Positions 48,995 through 55,137 of a DNA stretch of 64,000 bases are shown piece after piece. The notes under the pieces are model-generated. The model made no database searches, was not told the DNA's origin, and saw only the letters and a program-made list of their open reading frames with translations. The first letter of the stretch is position 1. Each line of letters opens with the position of its first letter. The stretch comes from a virus, in the IMG/VR virus record IMGVR_UViG_3300032213_002070, positions 81,344-145,343 of that record; one strand, written 5' to 3'. Made by a program: the position numbers and the translations under genes.

Positions 48995-49165
48995 TTAGTA
49001 AGCTTCATAGGCATAGTTGTCTGAATCAAACTCTATAGCGTCGTAGTCTGCATCCTTAGCTCCGTAAGAGCTGAAAGCTGATAGATAGATGTCTTGGAGA
49101 TCTAGCGTGTTGTAGGACTCCTGTGTGTCTATTGTTTTTGCGGGGGTTAACTTTGTCTTTGTCAT
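48995..49165 (-). CDS. Hypothetical acidic 56-residue protein
   Basis: MTKTKLTPAKTIDTQES then a Tyr/Asp/Ser-rich acidic tail. An AAGGAG Shine-Dalgarno precedes the ATG. It lies 49 bases upstream of the 206-residue gene on the same strand. Confidence 0.55.
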   Translation of the reverse strand: MTKTKLTPAKTIDTQESYNTLDLQDIYLSAFSSYGAKDADYDAIEFDSDNYAYEAY

Positions 49166-49406
49166 GTTATTACTCCTTATGTGTATGTGACAAACAGAAA
49201 CCTATCAGAGTGTTTCTACGTATTGCAACCTGTAGGGGAATATTTCTTGGATTTCTTTTGTAACCTCTATAAAGGTGTATATTCTTATACATGTTTTTTT
49301 AGGGGGAAAAATTTTTAGACTTGAAGGGTGAGTCAAGATATATAAGGGTATATAAAACTCATTAACTTAAAATATAGGGAAAAAATATAAGGGGGTAATA
49401 GTTTAT
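49166..49406. other. Non-coding AT-rich divergent region
   Basis: No gene is seen. This stretch holds the promoters for the minus-strand pair to its left, with poly-purine tracts and several TATA-like runs. No strong hairpin until 49407. Confidence 0.4.
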
Positions 49407-49449
49407 TATACCCCTGGGTAGTTATCTTTAACTAGCCCACCGGGGTATA
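49407..49449 (+). terminator. Strong hairpin before the cassette array
   Basis: TATACCCC and GGGGTATA enclose an inner stem GGG-TAGTTA / TAACTA-CCC with one bulge and a TCTT loop. No long T-run follows. It separates the upstream region from the first cassette promoter. Confidence 0.5.
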
Positions 49450-49455
49450 CCTATA

Positions 49456-49502
49456 TATAAATTATACGTGCCATATTCCCTACACGAACTGGAGGTTCGC
49501 AC
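49456..49502 (+). promoter_or_regulatory. Cassette 1 promoter box and SD-hairpin leader
   Basis: TATAAATTATAC box, then a leader with stem CGAAC/GTTCG around the loop TGGAG that holds the Shine-Dalgarno, 3 bases before the ATG. The box plus TGCCATATTCCCTAC is repeated before later cassettes. Confidence 0.6.
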
Positions 49503-49688
49503 ATGGCAACAACACCAAAGCCCTCTTATGAGGAGCGTAAGCAAGCGATTGCAGACAAGATGTTCAAGGTCGGTCGGAAGCACCGAGCCGCTGAGAACAT
49601 CGCTGCAACTGCTGTTAAGCAAACTGTCGGACTCGGCGTTACTGGTGTAACCAGTTACGTCCGTGGACAGATTGCCTCTGCTGAGTAA
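49503..49688 (+). CDS. Small early protein (61 residues), cassette 1
   Basis: Basic N-terminal half and a Gly/Val-rich hydrophobic C-terminal half (TVGLGVTGVTSYVRGQ). Codon 25 is CGG followed by A (position 49575), read as a normal Arg triplet; the frame continues to a natural stop before the terminator. The VTSY(V/I)(R/K)G motif recurs in the 26-residue protein at 58276. Confidence 0.65.
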   Translation: MATTPKPSYEERKQAIADKMFKVGRKHRAAENIAATAVKQTVGLGVTGVTSYVRGQIASAE

Positions 49689-49710
49689 CTAACCGTTACT
49701 CTCACACATA

Positions 49711-49738
49711 GCTTGGGTCCCCTTCGGGGGACCTAAGC
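49711..49738 (+). terminator. Cassette 1 terminator (UUCG)
   Basis: A twelve-base-pair stem with a TTCG tetraloop, one G-T pair, and no T-run. 22 bases after the stop. Confidence 0.75.
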
Positions 49739-49786
49739 GAACTACCATTATACATATATATTACTATATATCTTTGTATATACTCT

Positions 49787-49836
49787 TATAAATTTATCTT
49801 GCCATATTCCCTACACAACCTTAAGGAGGTTACATC
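49787..49836 (+). promoter_or_regulatory. Cassette 2 promoter box and SD-hairpin leader
   Basis: TATAAATTTAT followed by CTTGCCATATTCCCTACAC; the leader stem AACC/GGTT encloses a seven-base loop with AAGGA. Same layout as cassette 1 with different stem bases. Confidence 0.6.
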
Positions 49837-50103
49837 ATGGCACTCACACTCAAGCACGTTGATGACATCATCAACATTGCTGCACGCGAAGGACGTGTCT
49901 ACCATTACAATGGTGGACAGATCTACATTCGCCTCAGCATGCAAGGCACTGCTGTCATGGTCATTGACCATACACGTGGTGACGACGTGGAAGTATCCGT
50001 CTTTGACGGGTTTACTTACCTTGTTGAGTACGCTGGTAACAACGTGCATTACAGCAATCGTTTGCTTGCTGAGCCATCACACTTGGCTCTGTTGTACGTT
50101 TAA
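49837..50103 (+). CDS. Early protein (88 residues), cassette 2
   Basis: An alpha/beta small protein (TLKHVDDIINIAAREG, GGQIYIRLSMQGTAVMVI, GNNVHYSNRLL). No family recognised. GC content and C-rich third positions are higher than in flanking genes, as for other cassette genes, which suggests strong expression. Confidence 0.65.
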   Translation: MALTLKHVDDIINIAAREGRVYHYNGGQIYIRLSMQGTAVMVIDHTRGDDVEVSVFDGFTYLVEYAGNNVHYSNRLLAEPSHLALLYV

Positions 50104-50109
50104 GTCTGT

Positions 50110-50139
50110 GGTAACCACCTAGCCCCCTGGGTGGTTACC
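50110..50139 (+). terminator. Cassette 2 terminator
   Basis: A ten-base-pair perfect stem GGTAACCACC / GGTGGTTACC with a C-rich loop, 7 bases after the stop. Confidence 0.75.
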
Positions 50140-50158
50140 CTGACTATTATTATATGTA

Positions 50159-50200
50159 TATAAATTATACTTGCCATCCCTACCATGAAAGGAGACTACC
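50159..50200 (+). promoter_or_regulatory. Cassette 3 promoter box and leader
   Basis: TATAAATTATAC, then TTGCCATCCCTACC and AAAGGAG before the ATG at 50201. Only a weak CATG/CATG pairing surrounds the Shine-Dalgarno here. A CATG start 16 bases earlier would be upstream of the ribosome site and is rejected. Confidence 0.55.
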
Positions 50201-50317
50201 ATGTCTTACTGGCAGGCTTACAAGAAGGTCTTATCGACCAACTTGAAAGTTACCGGTGTGCTTGCGTTGATTGTGGCCGCTGCTATTGCAGTGGACTACA
50301 CTCGCAAGACCCGCTAG
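50201..50317 (+). CDS. Small membrane protein (38 residues), cassette 3
   Basis: MSYWQAYKKVLSTN then one transmembrane segment (VTGVLALIVAAAIAV) and a basic end RKTR, positive inside rule satisfied at both sides. Start set by GGAG 8 bases upstream. Followed 3 bases later by a terminator. Possibly a holin-like or membrane-modifying early peptide; unproven. Confidence 0.6.
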   Translation: MSYWQAYKKVLSTNLKVTGVLALIVAAAIAVDYTRKTR

Positions 50318-50320
50318 TTC

Positions 50321-50348
50321 AGTGCCCCCCTCTCCCCGGGGGGGTACT
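50321..50348 (+). terminator. Cassette 3 terminator
   Basis: AGTGCCCCCC pairs with GGGGGGTACT around an eight-base loop. No clear T-run. Confidence 0.7.
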
Positions 50349-50361
50349 GCTAGTTACATTA

Positions 50362-50405
50362 TATAAATTTATCTTGCCATATTTTATTTACGACTGGAGG
50401 TCGTC
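50362..50405 (+). promoter_or_regulatory. Cassette 4 promoter box and SD-hairpin leader
   Basis: TATAAATTTAT with CTTGCCATATTT after it; stem ACGAC/GTCGT around the loop TGGAG holding the Shine-Dalgarno, ATG 2 bases after the stem. Confidence 0.6.
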
Positions 50406-50543
50406 ATGTGTGTTTATTTGGAAGAAGTTGGAGATTGGGTTTCTTGTGAACCTCAGTTCCATTATGTCAATGGTGATATGCAGGATTATTATGAAACTAC
50501 TGGTTTCATTCCTGATGAAGAAGATGAGATTGAGCCCTTTTAG
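50406..50543 (+). CDS. Acidic early protein (45 residues), cassette 4
   Basis: MCVYLEEVGDWV and an acidic end DEEDEIEPF. It reads through a strong hairpin at its own stop. Below usual gene-caller length but fully framed by promoter box, hairpin Shine-Dalgarno and terminator. Confidence 0.6.
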   Translation: MCVYLEEVGDWVSCEPQFHYVNGDMQDYYETTGFIPDEEDEIEPF

Positions 50544-50549
50544 GGTTCA
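50531..50549 (+). terminator. Cassette 4 terminator overlapping stop
   Basis: TGAGCCC / GGGTTCA with the stop codon TAG spanning the loop and the first base of the right arm. Confidence 0.55.
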
Positions 50550-50571
50550 GTCTTATCTACCATTATATCTT

Positions 50572-50618
50572 TATAAATTATACTTGCTCCATTCCTACAC
50601 AACTCAAGGAGGGTTGAC
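50572..50618 (+). promoter_or_regulatory. Cassette 5 promoter box and SD-hairpin leader
   Basis: TATAAATTATAC, CTTGCTCCATTCCTACA, then stem CAACTC/GGGTTG (one T-G pair) around the loop AAGGA, ATG 2 bases later. Confidence 0.6.
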
Positions 50619-50810
50619 ATGAAGCATCAAGTATTGCACGACCGTGCGTACAACGCAGGCACTACTACACGTTTGGCTATCAAGCGTGTGGGACTGAAGT
50701 CTACTGTCATCGCAAAGCGTGTGGCATTAAAGACTGCAGATGCCGGCTTGGCTGGAATCACAGTTGTAACTTCGTTTACATCTGCGGTTACGCCAAGGCG
50801 CAAGCGTTAA
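50619..50810 (+). CDS. Basic early protein (63 residues), cassette 5
   Basis: Very basic with repeated Ala/Val/Lys (AIKRVGLKSTVIAKRVALK) and ends in PRRKR. Likely nucleic-acid or membrane binding by charge. No family. Confidence 0.6.
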   Translation: MKHQVLHDRAYNAGTTTRLAIKRVGLKSTVIAKRVALKTADAGLAGITVVTSFTSAVTPRRKR

Positions 50811-50826
50811 TTGAGACTAGTCTCTC

Positions 50827-50862
50827 ATCACATCTACCCACTTCGGTGGGTAGCTCTGTGAT
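50827..50862 (+). terminator. Cassette 5 terminator (UUCG)
   Basis: Inner stem CTACCCAC-TTCG-GTGGGTAG (e.g. cUUCGg tetraloop), extended by an outer ATCACA/TGTGAT pair with a small internal loop. Confidence 0.8.
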
Positions 50863-50876
50863 TATTATATATATCT

Positions 50877-50971
50877 TATAAATTTATTTATGGACTGTAT
50901 TACCGTACAGTTTCTCGATGGTGTCGCGCATCCAATCACTATCTACTGCTCACCTTGTGTGGGTAGTAGAT
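50877..50971 (+). ncRNA. Cassette 6: promoter box, small RNA and terminator
   Basis: The same TATAAATTTAT box starts this cassette, but no leader Shine-Dalgarno follows. Instead the transcript would hold ACTGTA/TACAGT around TTACCG, a short single-stranded part with an 18-codon frame that has no ribosome site, and at 50941-50971 a thirteen-pair terminator hairpin. Predicted length is about 80 bases. Probably a small RNA; a very short peptide is less likely. Confidence 0.55.
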
Positions 50972-50988
50972 TAATTACATTTATATCT

Positions 50989-51048
50989 TATAAATTATAT
51001 TTGACAGACAATTCCGTTTGTCTTTGAGTCTCGTGAAAGGAGACTGTT
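50989..51048 (+). promoter_or_regulatory. Cassette 7 promoter box and SD-hairpin leader
   Basis: TATAAATTATAT then TTGACAGACA; a leader hairpin AGACAA/TTGTCT, and a second, AGTCTC/GAGACT, around a seven-base loop with AAAGG. Shares both hairpins with cassette 9. Confidence 0.6.
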
Positions 51049-51294
51049 ATGTTTGATGAAGATGATTACTCTACTGTTTTGGAAAAGGTCAAAGAACTTG
51101 CTTCTTTGGGTATTGGGTCTTCTGACCTCAATCTTTCCTATGAACAGATGCTTCAGCAATCAGCTATTCAGGATTTGATTATCAGCAAGTCTACCTCTTT
51201 GGGTCTTCACATTCGTGATGCTTGTTTGATTGCAAATTTTGCTACGCATCTTTGTGCTCAAGTTTGGTTAATGCCTGCTCCCTTTGGGGAGTAG
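51049..51294 (+). CDS. Early protein (81 residues), cassette 7
   Basis: Helical, acidic N-terminus (MFDEDDYSTVLEKVKELA) and a mixed C-terminus. Its last codons form the left arm of its own terminator. Family unknown. Confidence 0.6.
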   Translation: MFDEDDYSTVLEKVKELASLGIGSSDLNLSYEQMLQQSAIQDLIISKSTSLGLHIRDACLIANFATHLCAQVWLMPAPFGE

Positions 51295-51295
51295 G
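51274..51295 (+). terminator. Cassette 7 terminator overlapping stop
   Basis: CCTGCTCCC-TTTG-GGGAGTAGG, nine pairs; the stop codon lies in the right arm. Confidence 0.65.
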
Positions 51296-51314
51296 TGTTA
51301 CCTATTTTATATTA

Positions 51315-51366
51315 TATAAATTATATTTGACCTTATTCACACTACAACTCCTGGAAGGAGGTGAAC
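51315..51366 (+). promoter_or_regulatory. Cassette 8 promoter box and leader
   Basis: TATAAATTATAT, TTGACCTTATTCACAC, then CTCCT-GGA-AGGAG directly before the ATG. Here the Shine-Dalgarno is itself paired with CTCCT, so it may be masked rather than displayed, unlike the other leaders. Confidence 0.5.
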
Positions 51367-51504
51367 ATGACCGAGCAAGAGCTCAACGAATGGTACATTC
51401 GTATGGCCGAAGCTCATACAGAAGCTGCCCCTGACGAAGCTATCGACGGTTGCGGTTGCAATCGTTGCTTCGAGGCGCAGAAGATGTATGACGGCATCAG
51501 CTGA
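51367..51504 (+). CDS. Small zinc-finger-like protein (45 residues), cassette 8
   Basis: MTEQELNEWYIRMAEAH and a compact CGCNRC motif around residues 29-34, which could bind metal with a partner. The start is set by the GGAG 3 bases away from ATG by spacing of six. Confidence 0.55.
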   Translation: MTEQELNEWYIRMAEAHTEAAPDEAIDGCGCNRCFEAQKMYDGIS

Positions 51505-51555
51505 CTTAGTCTCGGGGGAGTAACGCACCCTGGCAACAGAACAAGCGTCAACTTT

Positions 51556-51579
51556 ACTGCTCACCTTTGGGTGAGTAGT
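51556..51579 (+). terminator. Cassette 8 terminator
   Basis: Ten-pair stem ACTGCTCACC-TTTG-GGTGAGTAGT, 51 bases after the stop. It is close in sequence to the cassette 6 terminator, suggesting cassette duplication. Confidence 0.7.
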
Positions 51580-51599
51580 TTAGTTAGCTTTATATATTA

Positions 51600-51659
51600 T
51601 ATAAATTTATATTGACAGACAATCCTGTTTGCTCTTAAGTCTCGTGAAAGGAGACAATC
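51600..51659 (+). promoter_or_regulatory. Cassette 9 promoter box and SD-hairpin leader
   Basis: TATAAATTTAT then ATTGACAGAC; stem GTCTC/GAGAC around GTGAAAG. The leader is a near copy of cassette 7 while the encoded proteins are unrelated. Confidence 0.6.
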
Positions 51660-51938
51660 ATGTCAACTTCTATTGTTGCATTATTAAAGAAACAGCGTGT
51701 TCTTATTGAAGGCATTTCTGAGTGTAAGTACAAGATTGATGCACTTGATGCAGCTATCTTTGATCTTCGCACTAAGAAGTCTCTTCAGGAAGACGAGCGT
51801 AAAGCACTTTCTTTGTCTCTTCAGGAGACTGACTTTGCTTTGCTTGCTTTAATTTGTCCTACTGAAATGGACCGTGCACGTTTTGCCGGTTCACTTCACA
51901 TGTACTGTTTGAAGCTAAAGAAAGAGTCTGCCTCTTAG
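51660..51938 (+). CDS. Early coiled-coil-like protein (92 residues), cassette 9
   Basis: Two long charged helices (IVALLKKQRVLIEGISECK, RTKKSLQEDERKALSLS) typical of a small coiled coil. Stop codon lies in the loop of its terminator. Confidence 0.62.
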   Translation: MSTSIVALLKKQRVLIEGISECKYKIDALDAAIFDLRTKKSLQEDERKALSLSLQETDFALLALICPTEMDRARFAGSLHMYCLKLKKESAS

Positions 51939-51952
51939 GAGGTAGGCTTTTT
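51926..51952 (+). terminator. Cassette 9 terminator with T-run
   Basis: Nine-pair stem GTCTGCCTC-TTAG-GAGGTAGGC followed by TTTTT. The only cassette terminator with a good T-run; the TAG stop is in the loop. Confidence 0.8.
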
Positions 51953-51966
51953 CATTATTATATATT

Positions 51967-52010
51967 TATAAATTTATATTGACTTATTTCCTATCACGAC
52001 TGGAGGTCGT
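51967..52010 (+). promoter_or_regulatory. Cassette 10 promoter box and SD-hairpin leader
   Basis: TATAAATTTAT then ATTGACTTATTTCC; stem ACGAC/GTCGT around TGGAG, and the ATG follows directly. Confidence 0.6.
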
Positions 52011-52199
52011 ATGAGACTCAATGACACAGCAAGCTTTTGTTGCAAGTGTCATGCACAACTTCGTGCAATGGAAGGCCGCATCCTTTGGGATGAAGGGTTC
52101 TTCCGCACGTTCTGCAAACCCCATGCAGAAGAGTTGTTGCATGCGCGCAAGCAACGCAAGCGTAACAAGAAGAACGCAGGCATTACGCCTATGTTCTAG
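52011..52199 (+). CDS. Zinc-finger-like early protein (62 residues), cassette 10
   Basis: CCKCH and later CKPH form a probable Cys/His zinc site; the end is very basic (ARKQRKRNKKN). Possibly DNA or RNA binding. Homologous family not recognised. Confidence 0.65.
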   Translation: MRLNDTASFCCKCHAQLRAMEGRILWDEGFFRTFCKPHAEELLHARKQRKRNKKNAGITPMF

Positions 52200-52230
52200 T
52201 TAAGTAGCCACCTTCGGGTGGTTATTTAAC
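52199..52230 (+). terminator. Cassette 10 terminator (UUCG)
   Basis: Fourteen-pair stem with two G-T pairs and a TTCG loop; the left arm starts in the last base of the stop codon. Confidence 0.8.
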
Positions 52231-52257
52231 ACTGATTATATTGATATATTTTATATA

Positions 52258-52319
52258 TATAAATTATTTTGCGAAGGTTTTGTGGACACCTCCAAGTTCC
52301 ACAGAAAAGAGCAATCCCT
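52258..52319 (+). promoter_or_regulatory. Cassette 11 promoter box and anti-SD-like leader
   Basis: TATAAATTATT box. The leader hairpin TGTGGA/TCCACA (52281-52303) has the loop CACCTCCAAGT, which contains the anti-Shine-Dalgarno CACCTCC. The gene's own ribosome site is a weak AAAGAG. Confidence 0.5.
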
Positions 52320-52661
52320 ATGAGCAAGTTCCAGGTAAACTGGATTTCTCCAGAGCCAAGTAAGTTAGGTACGCACCAGATGTTGCTGAACCCATTAGGT
52401 TCGGTGACTGTGGACCGCGATACCTCAGTCAAGCCTGTATGGCAGGTTTGGCTTCCAGCTGCGGCACTCGCTGAGTACATTGAACGTTTCGAACAGGCTA
52501 AGGCCGCTTCGATGAAGTTCGTTGTTGAAGCTGAAGTCGCAAACATTGCTGTAAAGCCTGTGTTTACCCGTAAGGACGGGTCCAAGCAACAGGATCTTGT
52601 GATTAAGTTCACAGGCAAGGTGTCCAAGCTGGTGGAGGCTGACAGCTCCGTTGAGTGGTAG
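52320..52661 (+). CDS. Early protein (113 residues), cassette 11
   Basis: I chose ATG 52320; an in-frame TTG upstream would read through the leader hairpin. Beta-rich (KFQVNWISPEPSK, WQVWLPAAALAEYIERF, KFTGKVSKLV), resembling a small OB-like or ssDNA-binding fold, and related in style to the 140-residue cassette 13 product. Not assignable with certainty. Confidence 0.62.
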   Translation: MSKFQVNWISPEPSKLGTHQMLLNPLGSVTVDRDTSVKPVWQVWLPAAALAEYIERFEQAKAASMKFVVEAEVANIAVKPVFTRKDGSKQQDLVIKFTGKVSKLVEADSSVEW

Positions 52662-52680
52662 GACACACTCAAGTCACCTA

Positions 52681-52707
52681 GACCACGCCCCCTTCGGGGG
52701 GCTGGTC
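52681..52707 (+). terminator. Cassette 11 terminator (UUCG)
   Basis: GACCA and GCCCCC pair with GGGGGC and TGGTC around TTCG, one bulged C. Confidence 0.75.
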
Positions 52708-52734
52708 GAAGTAACATTATATTTATATATATTA

Positions 52735-52781
52735 TATAAATTCATCTTGTCATATTCCCTATGCGAACTGGAGGTTCGTTC
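52735..52781 (+). promoter_or_regulatory. Cassette 12 promoter box and SD-hairpin leader
   Basis: TATAAATTCAT, CTTGTCATATTCCCTA, then CGAAC-TGGAG-GTTCG, the same stem-loop as cassette 1. An ATG inside the left side of the hairpin is rejected as the start because it precedes the Shine-Dalgarno. Confidence 0.6.
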
Positions 52782-53033
52782 ATGGCAACATTTAATTTCC
52801 CGTTGTTCAATGGTGTAACTCATTACCCTGTTGACGACATCTACGAAGCAGATTGTTATTTCATCTGCGAGTTTGAGAAGCCACTGGATCATCCCGATGG
52901 ATTCTCTCATGCTCATCGATTTACTCTACCTACTGTAGAGTCTACTTACCCCAACTGTGTTGGATGCCTTCAGGCTGCAGTAGGTGAACTTTCAGAAGAG
53001 TTACAATTGTGGGCTCCGCCTAAGAGCATTTGA
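52782..53033 (+). CDS. Early protein (83 residues), cassette 12
   Basis: MATFNFPLFNGV, central DCYFICEFEKP, CVGC near the end. Aromatic and acidic mixed composition; one Cys pair. Unknown family. Confidence 0.62.
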   Translation: MATFNFPLFNGVTHYPVDDIYEADCYFICEFEKPLDHPDGFSHAHRFTLPTVESTYPNCVGCLQAAVGELSEELQLWAPPKSI

Positions 53034-53044
53034 TCTAGTTGTTT

Positions 53045-53068
53045 GTGCCACTCTTTATTGAGTGGTAC
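53045..53068 (+). terminator. Cassette 12 terminator
   Basis: Nine-pair stem GTGCCACTC / GAGTGGTAC with a six-base T-rich loop. Confidence 0.7.
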
Positions 53069-53120
53069 TTACAATTAACATTATATATATTTAATTATAT
53101 TATATTTATTTAGTTTTATA

Positions 53121-53186
53121 TATATTCTAAATTAAATCTTGGCGACTCTAGCCAAATCATCCAAACTATGCCCTCAGGAGGCAATC
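53121..53186 (+). promoter_or_regulatory. Cassette 13 leader with SD hairpin
   Basis: A diverged box (TATTCTAAATTAAAT), a TTGGC/GCCAA hairpin, then TGCC/GGCA around CTCAGGA, 3 bases before the ATG. The TTG used by some longer reading lies in the first hairpin and is rejected. Confidence 0.5.
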
Positions 53187-53609
53187 ATGTCAAGAATCCG
53201 TATTCAAGCAATCACAGACCAACACGCAATGGACGAGAGTGGCAACATTCTTCGTACTAAGGCATTGGTCTGGCCAACTCAAATTGACGAGTCTGTTATT
53301 GTTCCACCTTTTGTCGAAAAGGCAAATGGAGCATATGCCATCTGGATCGAAGCGCAAGCTAAAGCCGATGGAACAGGTGAAGTCATCAACCCAGCACAAA
53401 TCATCAAGCAACGCTTGGCAAATGCAAATGCATCAGGTAAGCAACTTATGCTTATTTGTGAAATTGCTGGGGTCAATCAGAGCCAGCCAGTAAATGGCGA
53501 CGCTAGCAAAGGCAATGGTGCAAAGGTCTACCAGACCATCACCTTCAACATCAACCGTAACGCAAAGCGTCAATTGGTTGAAGTAGAGCCAGCAGGCTGG
53601 GTTCTGTAA
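53187..53609 (+). CDS. Early protein (140 residues), cassette 13
   Basis: Strand-rich with SRIRIQAITDQ, LRTKALVWPTQ, KQLMLICEIAG, YQTITFNINRN. It resembles small single-strand-DNA-binding or beta-barrel proteins, but no family was recognised. It ends the cassette series and is followed by a 15-pair terminator hairpin. Confidence 0.62.
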   Translation: MSRIRIQAITDQHAMDESGNILRTKALVWPTQIDESVIVPPFVEKANGAYAIWIEAQAKADGTGEVINPAQIIKQRLANANASGKQLMLICEIAGVNQSQPVNGDASKGNGAKVYQTITFNINRNAKRQLVEVEPAGWVL

Positions 53610-53633
53610 TCAAGTCTCAGTAGGGATGAGCGC

Positions 53634-53670
53634 AATAGGTAGTAGAGATTAGTTTCTCTGCTATCTATTT
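53634..53670 (+). terminator. Terminator after cassette 13
   Basis: AATAGGTAGTAGAGA pairs with TCTCTGCTATCTATT around TTAGTT: fifteen pairs with G-T at two. It closes the cassette array. Confidence 0.75.
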
Positions 53671-54028
53671 GCTCTCTATATCTATGTAATCTCAAGATGT
53701 CTTGATCGGTTGGGCGCCGGCCAAGCAAAACATAATAGCAGATCCATATCAGGACTAGTAACTAAGTTACAGATAGTCATTGTGCATAGGCACTGCTTAC
53801 CTTGCGTTTTTATCCGTTTCGCACAGAAAAACGGACTCTTCTCTATACAAGTATATACACATATACTTTATAAAATAATAATTATTTGTTAGACAAACGA
53901 CTATATCAGGCTCTTGCAGGGGGGTACCCATACACCGAAGCTTATTTCAGGTTATGGTATCCCCTCGTTAGGTCTATTCAGTAATCTATTAATGCCAAAT
54001 ATATATCCGACTAATCAAAGGACTAATT
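53671..54028. other. Non-coding region after the cassette array
   Basis: No gene seen. It contains a CCGTTT/AAACGG hairpin near 53812-53832, a GGTTGG-GCGC-CGGCC-like stem near 53707, and a GGGGGGTACC run near 53918. It probably holds the promoter for the following operon of small genes. Confidence 0.4.
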
Positions 54029-54223
54029 ATGTTTACAGAACCAATCAATCTAGAGCAAATAGTCCACAACTTGGACTGGTTAGCTCACGAGATAGGCGTA
54101 CTCAATCTTGAGCACGGACTATATGAAGAAACTGACCTTAGAAGGTTTCAATCTCAACTACTTAGACTAGCTACTAAGCTAGATAAAATACACAATCATA
54201 TACCTCTATCTACAAAGGAGTGA
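54029..54223 (+). CDS. Hypothetical helical early protein (64 residues)
   Basis: The start ATG follows AAAGGA. All-helical, with HNLDWLAHEIGVLNLEHG and RRFQSQLLRLATKLDKI heptad patterns. Start of a tight operon of five overlapping genes. Function unknown. Confidence 0.6.
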   Translation: MFTEPINLEQIVHNLDWLAHEIGVLNLEHGLYEETDLRRFQSQLLRLATKLDKIHNHIPLSTKE

Positions 54224-54225
54224 CT

Positions 54226-54501
54226 ATGTCACAACGTACTTCAATCATCTATACAGCAGATGGCACTATGCACGATATCTATGAGATGAATCTTCCTCAA
54301 GCAATTGAGGAGTTCGCTCTTAGGACTCTTGCACTCACCGAGGCTGCACTGTCTGCCAATACATTGGCTATTAGTCAAGCAGACAAGATCATTAAGCTAG
54401 AAGATCGCATAGACGCTTTAGAGCAGGCTATGGACAAGGTCTTCGATTACCTTAATGACGACTCTATTGACAAGCTTATCCTAGATAGGCTTAGCAAATG
54501 A
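54226..54501 (+). CDS. Hypothetical early protein (91 residues)
   Basis: The ATG at 54226 lies 5 bases after AAAGGAG. Strand then long helix with coiled-coil spacing (AISQADKIIKLEDRIDALEQ). It overlaps the next start as ATGATG. Confidence 0.6.
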   Translation: MSQRTSIIYTADGTMHDIYEMNLPQAIEEFALRTLALTEAALSANTLAISQADKIIKLEDRIDALEQAMDKVFDYLNDDSIDKLILDRLSK

Positions 54502-54692
54502 TGACCTCTATCTATGAAGCTACATTCCTTGTAGATTTAGATAATGATCTCATTATTAATTGGGGCGGGCATCACCAGATGTCTAGCCTATTGATTCAGT
54601 CACATGGTGGTCTCACCCTCTGTGACTTTAATCAACTATCTACCAATATGTTACAATCAATCGAATTCTACACAGGAGGAAAAGCACTATGA
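54498..54692 (+). CDS. Hypothetical early protein (64 residues)
   Basis: Begins MMTSIYEATFLVDLDND. Acidic strand-rich; ends overlapping the next ATG. Unknown. Confidence 0.55.
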   Translation: MMTSIYEATFLVDLDNDLIINWGGHHQMSSLLIQSHGGLTLCDFNQLSTNMLQSIEFYTGGKAL

Positions 54693-54919
54693 TCAAAGAT
54701 CATGTTAAAGCATACACTGGTTTAGCATCAGCCTGTCTATTATGGACAGCAGCTACACTTGTAAAACCTGTATACATATCTTCTAGATTTGTATTGCGGG
54801 CCATTGGTAAAGCCAATGACAAAGTTCAGGCTAAAGCAGACTCTGGATATGATCCCCGTCACGGAGATCTATCCTGGACTTATGACCCTGAGTATATTCA
54901 GTGGTTAGAGTCCAAATGA
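54689..54919 (+). CDS. Small membrane-associated early protein (76 residues)
   Basis: One hydrophobic segment (GLASACLLWTAATLV) and a basic/aromatic remainder. Codon 37 is CGG followed by G (54797), a normal Arg triplet. AGGAGG precedes the start. Confidence 0.58.
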   Translation: MIKDHVKAYTGLASACLLWTAATLVKPVYISSRFVLRAIGKANDKVQAKADSGYDPRHGDLSWTYDPEYIQWLESK

Positions 54920-55137
54920 GTAACTACGAATTCTGGGATGAGACTGGCACAGAACTTATGACTCTGTGTCAGTTTCATACCAAACAATATATATATGATT
55001 TAACGGGCGACTCTCAGTTCGACCCACAATCTAACAAAGACTTAGACTCTATATCTGGCACACAGACAGTCAAGTCTTGTACATATTGTCAAGAGCTCTT
55101 TAAATATAAAGACTCATCTAACACAAAATCTGTGTAA
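54916..55137 (+). CDS. Hypothetical early protein with Cys pair (73 residues)
   Basis: Start ATG 54916 overlaps the upstream stop (ATGA). An acidic middle and a CTYC pair near the end; one further Cys in LCQFH could complete a metal site. Confidence 0.55.
   Translation: MSNYEFWDETGTELMTLCQFHTKQYIYDLTGDSQFDPQSNKDLDSISGTQTVKSCTYCQELFKYKDSSNTKSV

Noticed and set aside
50185-50622. A 145-codon frame starting at 50185
   Set aside because: It begins upstream of the Shine-Dalgarno and runs through a terminator, a promoter box and another gene. The 38- and 45-codon genes fit the cassette signals.
52269-52319. TTG start for the cassette 11 gene
   Set aside because: It would place the leader hairpin in coding sequence; ATG 52320 gives a normal protein start.
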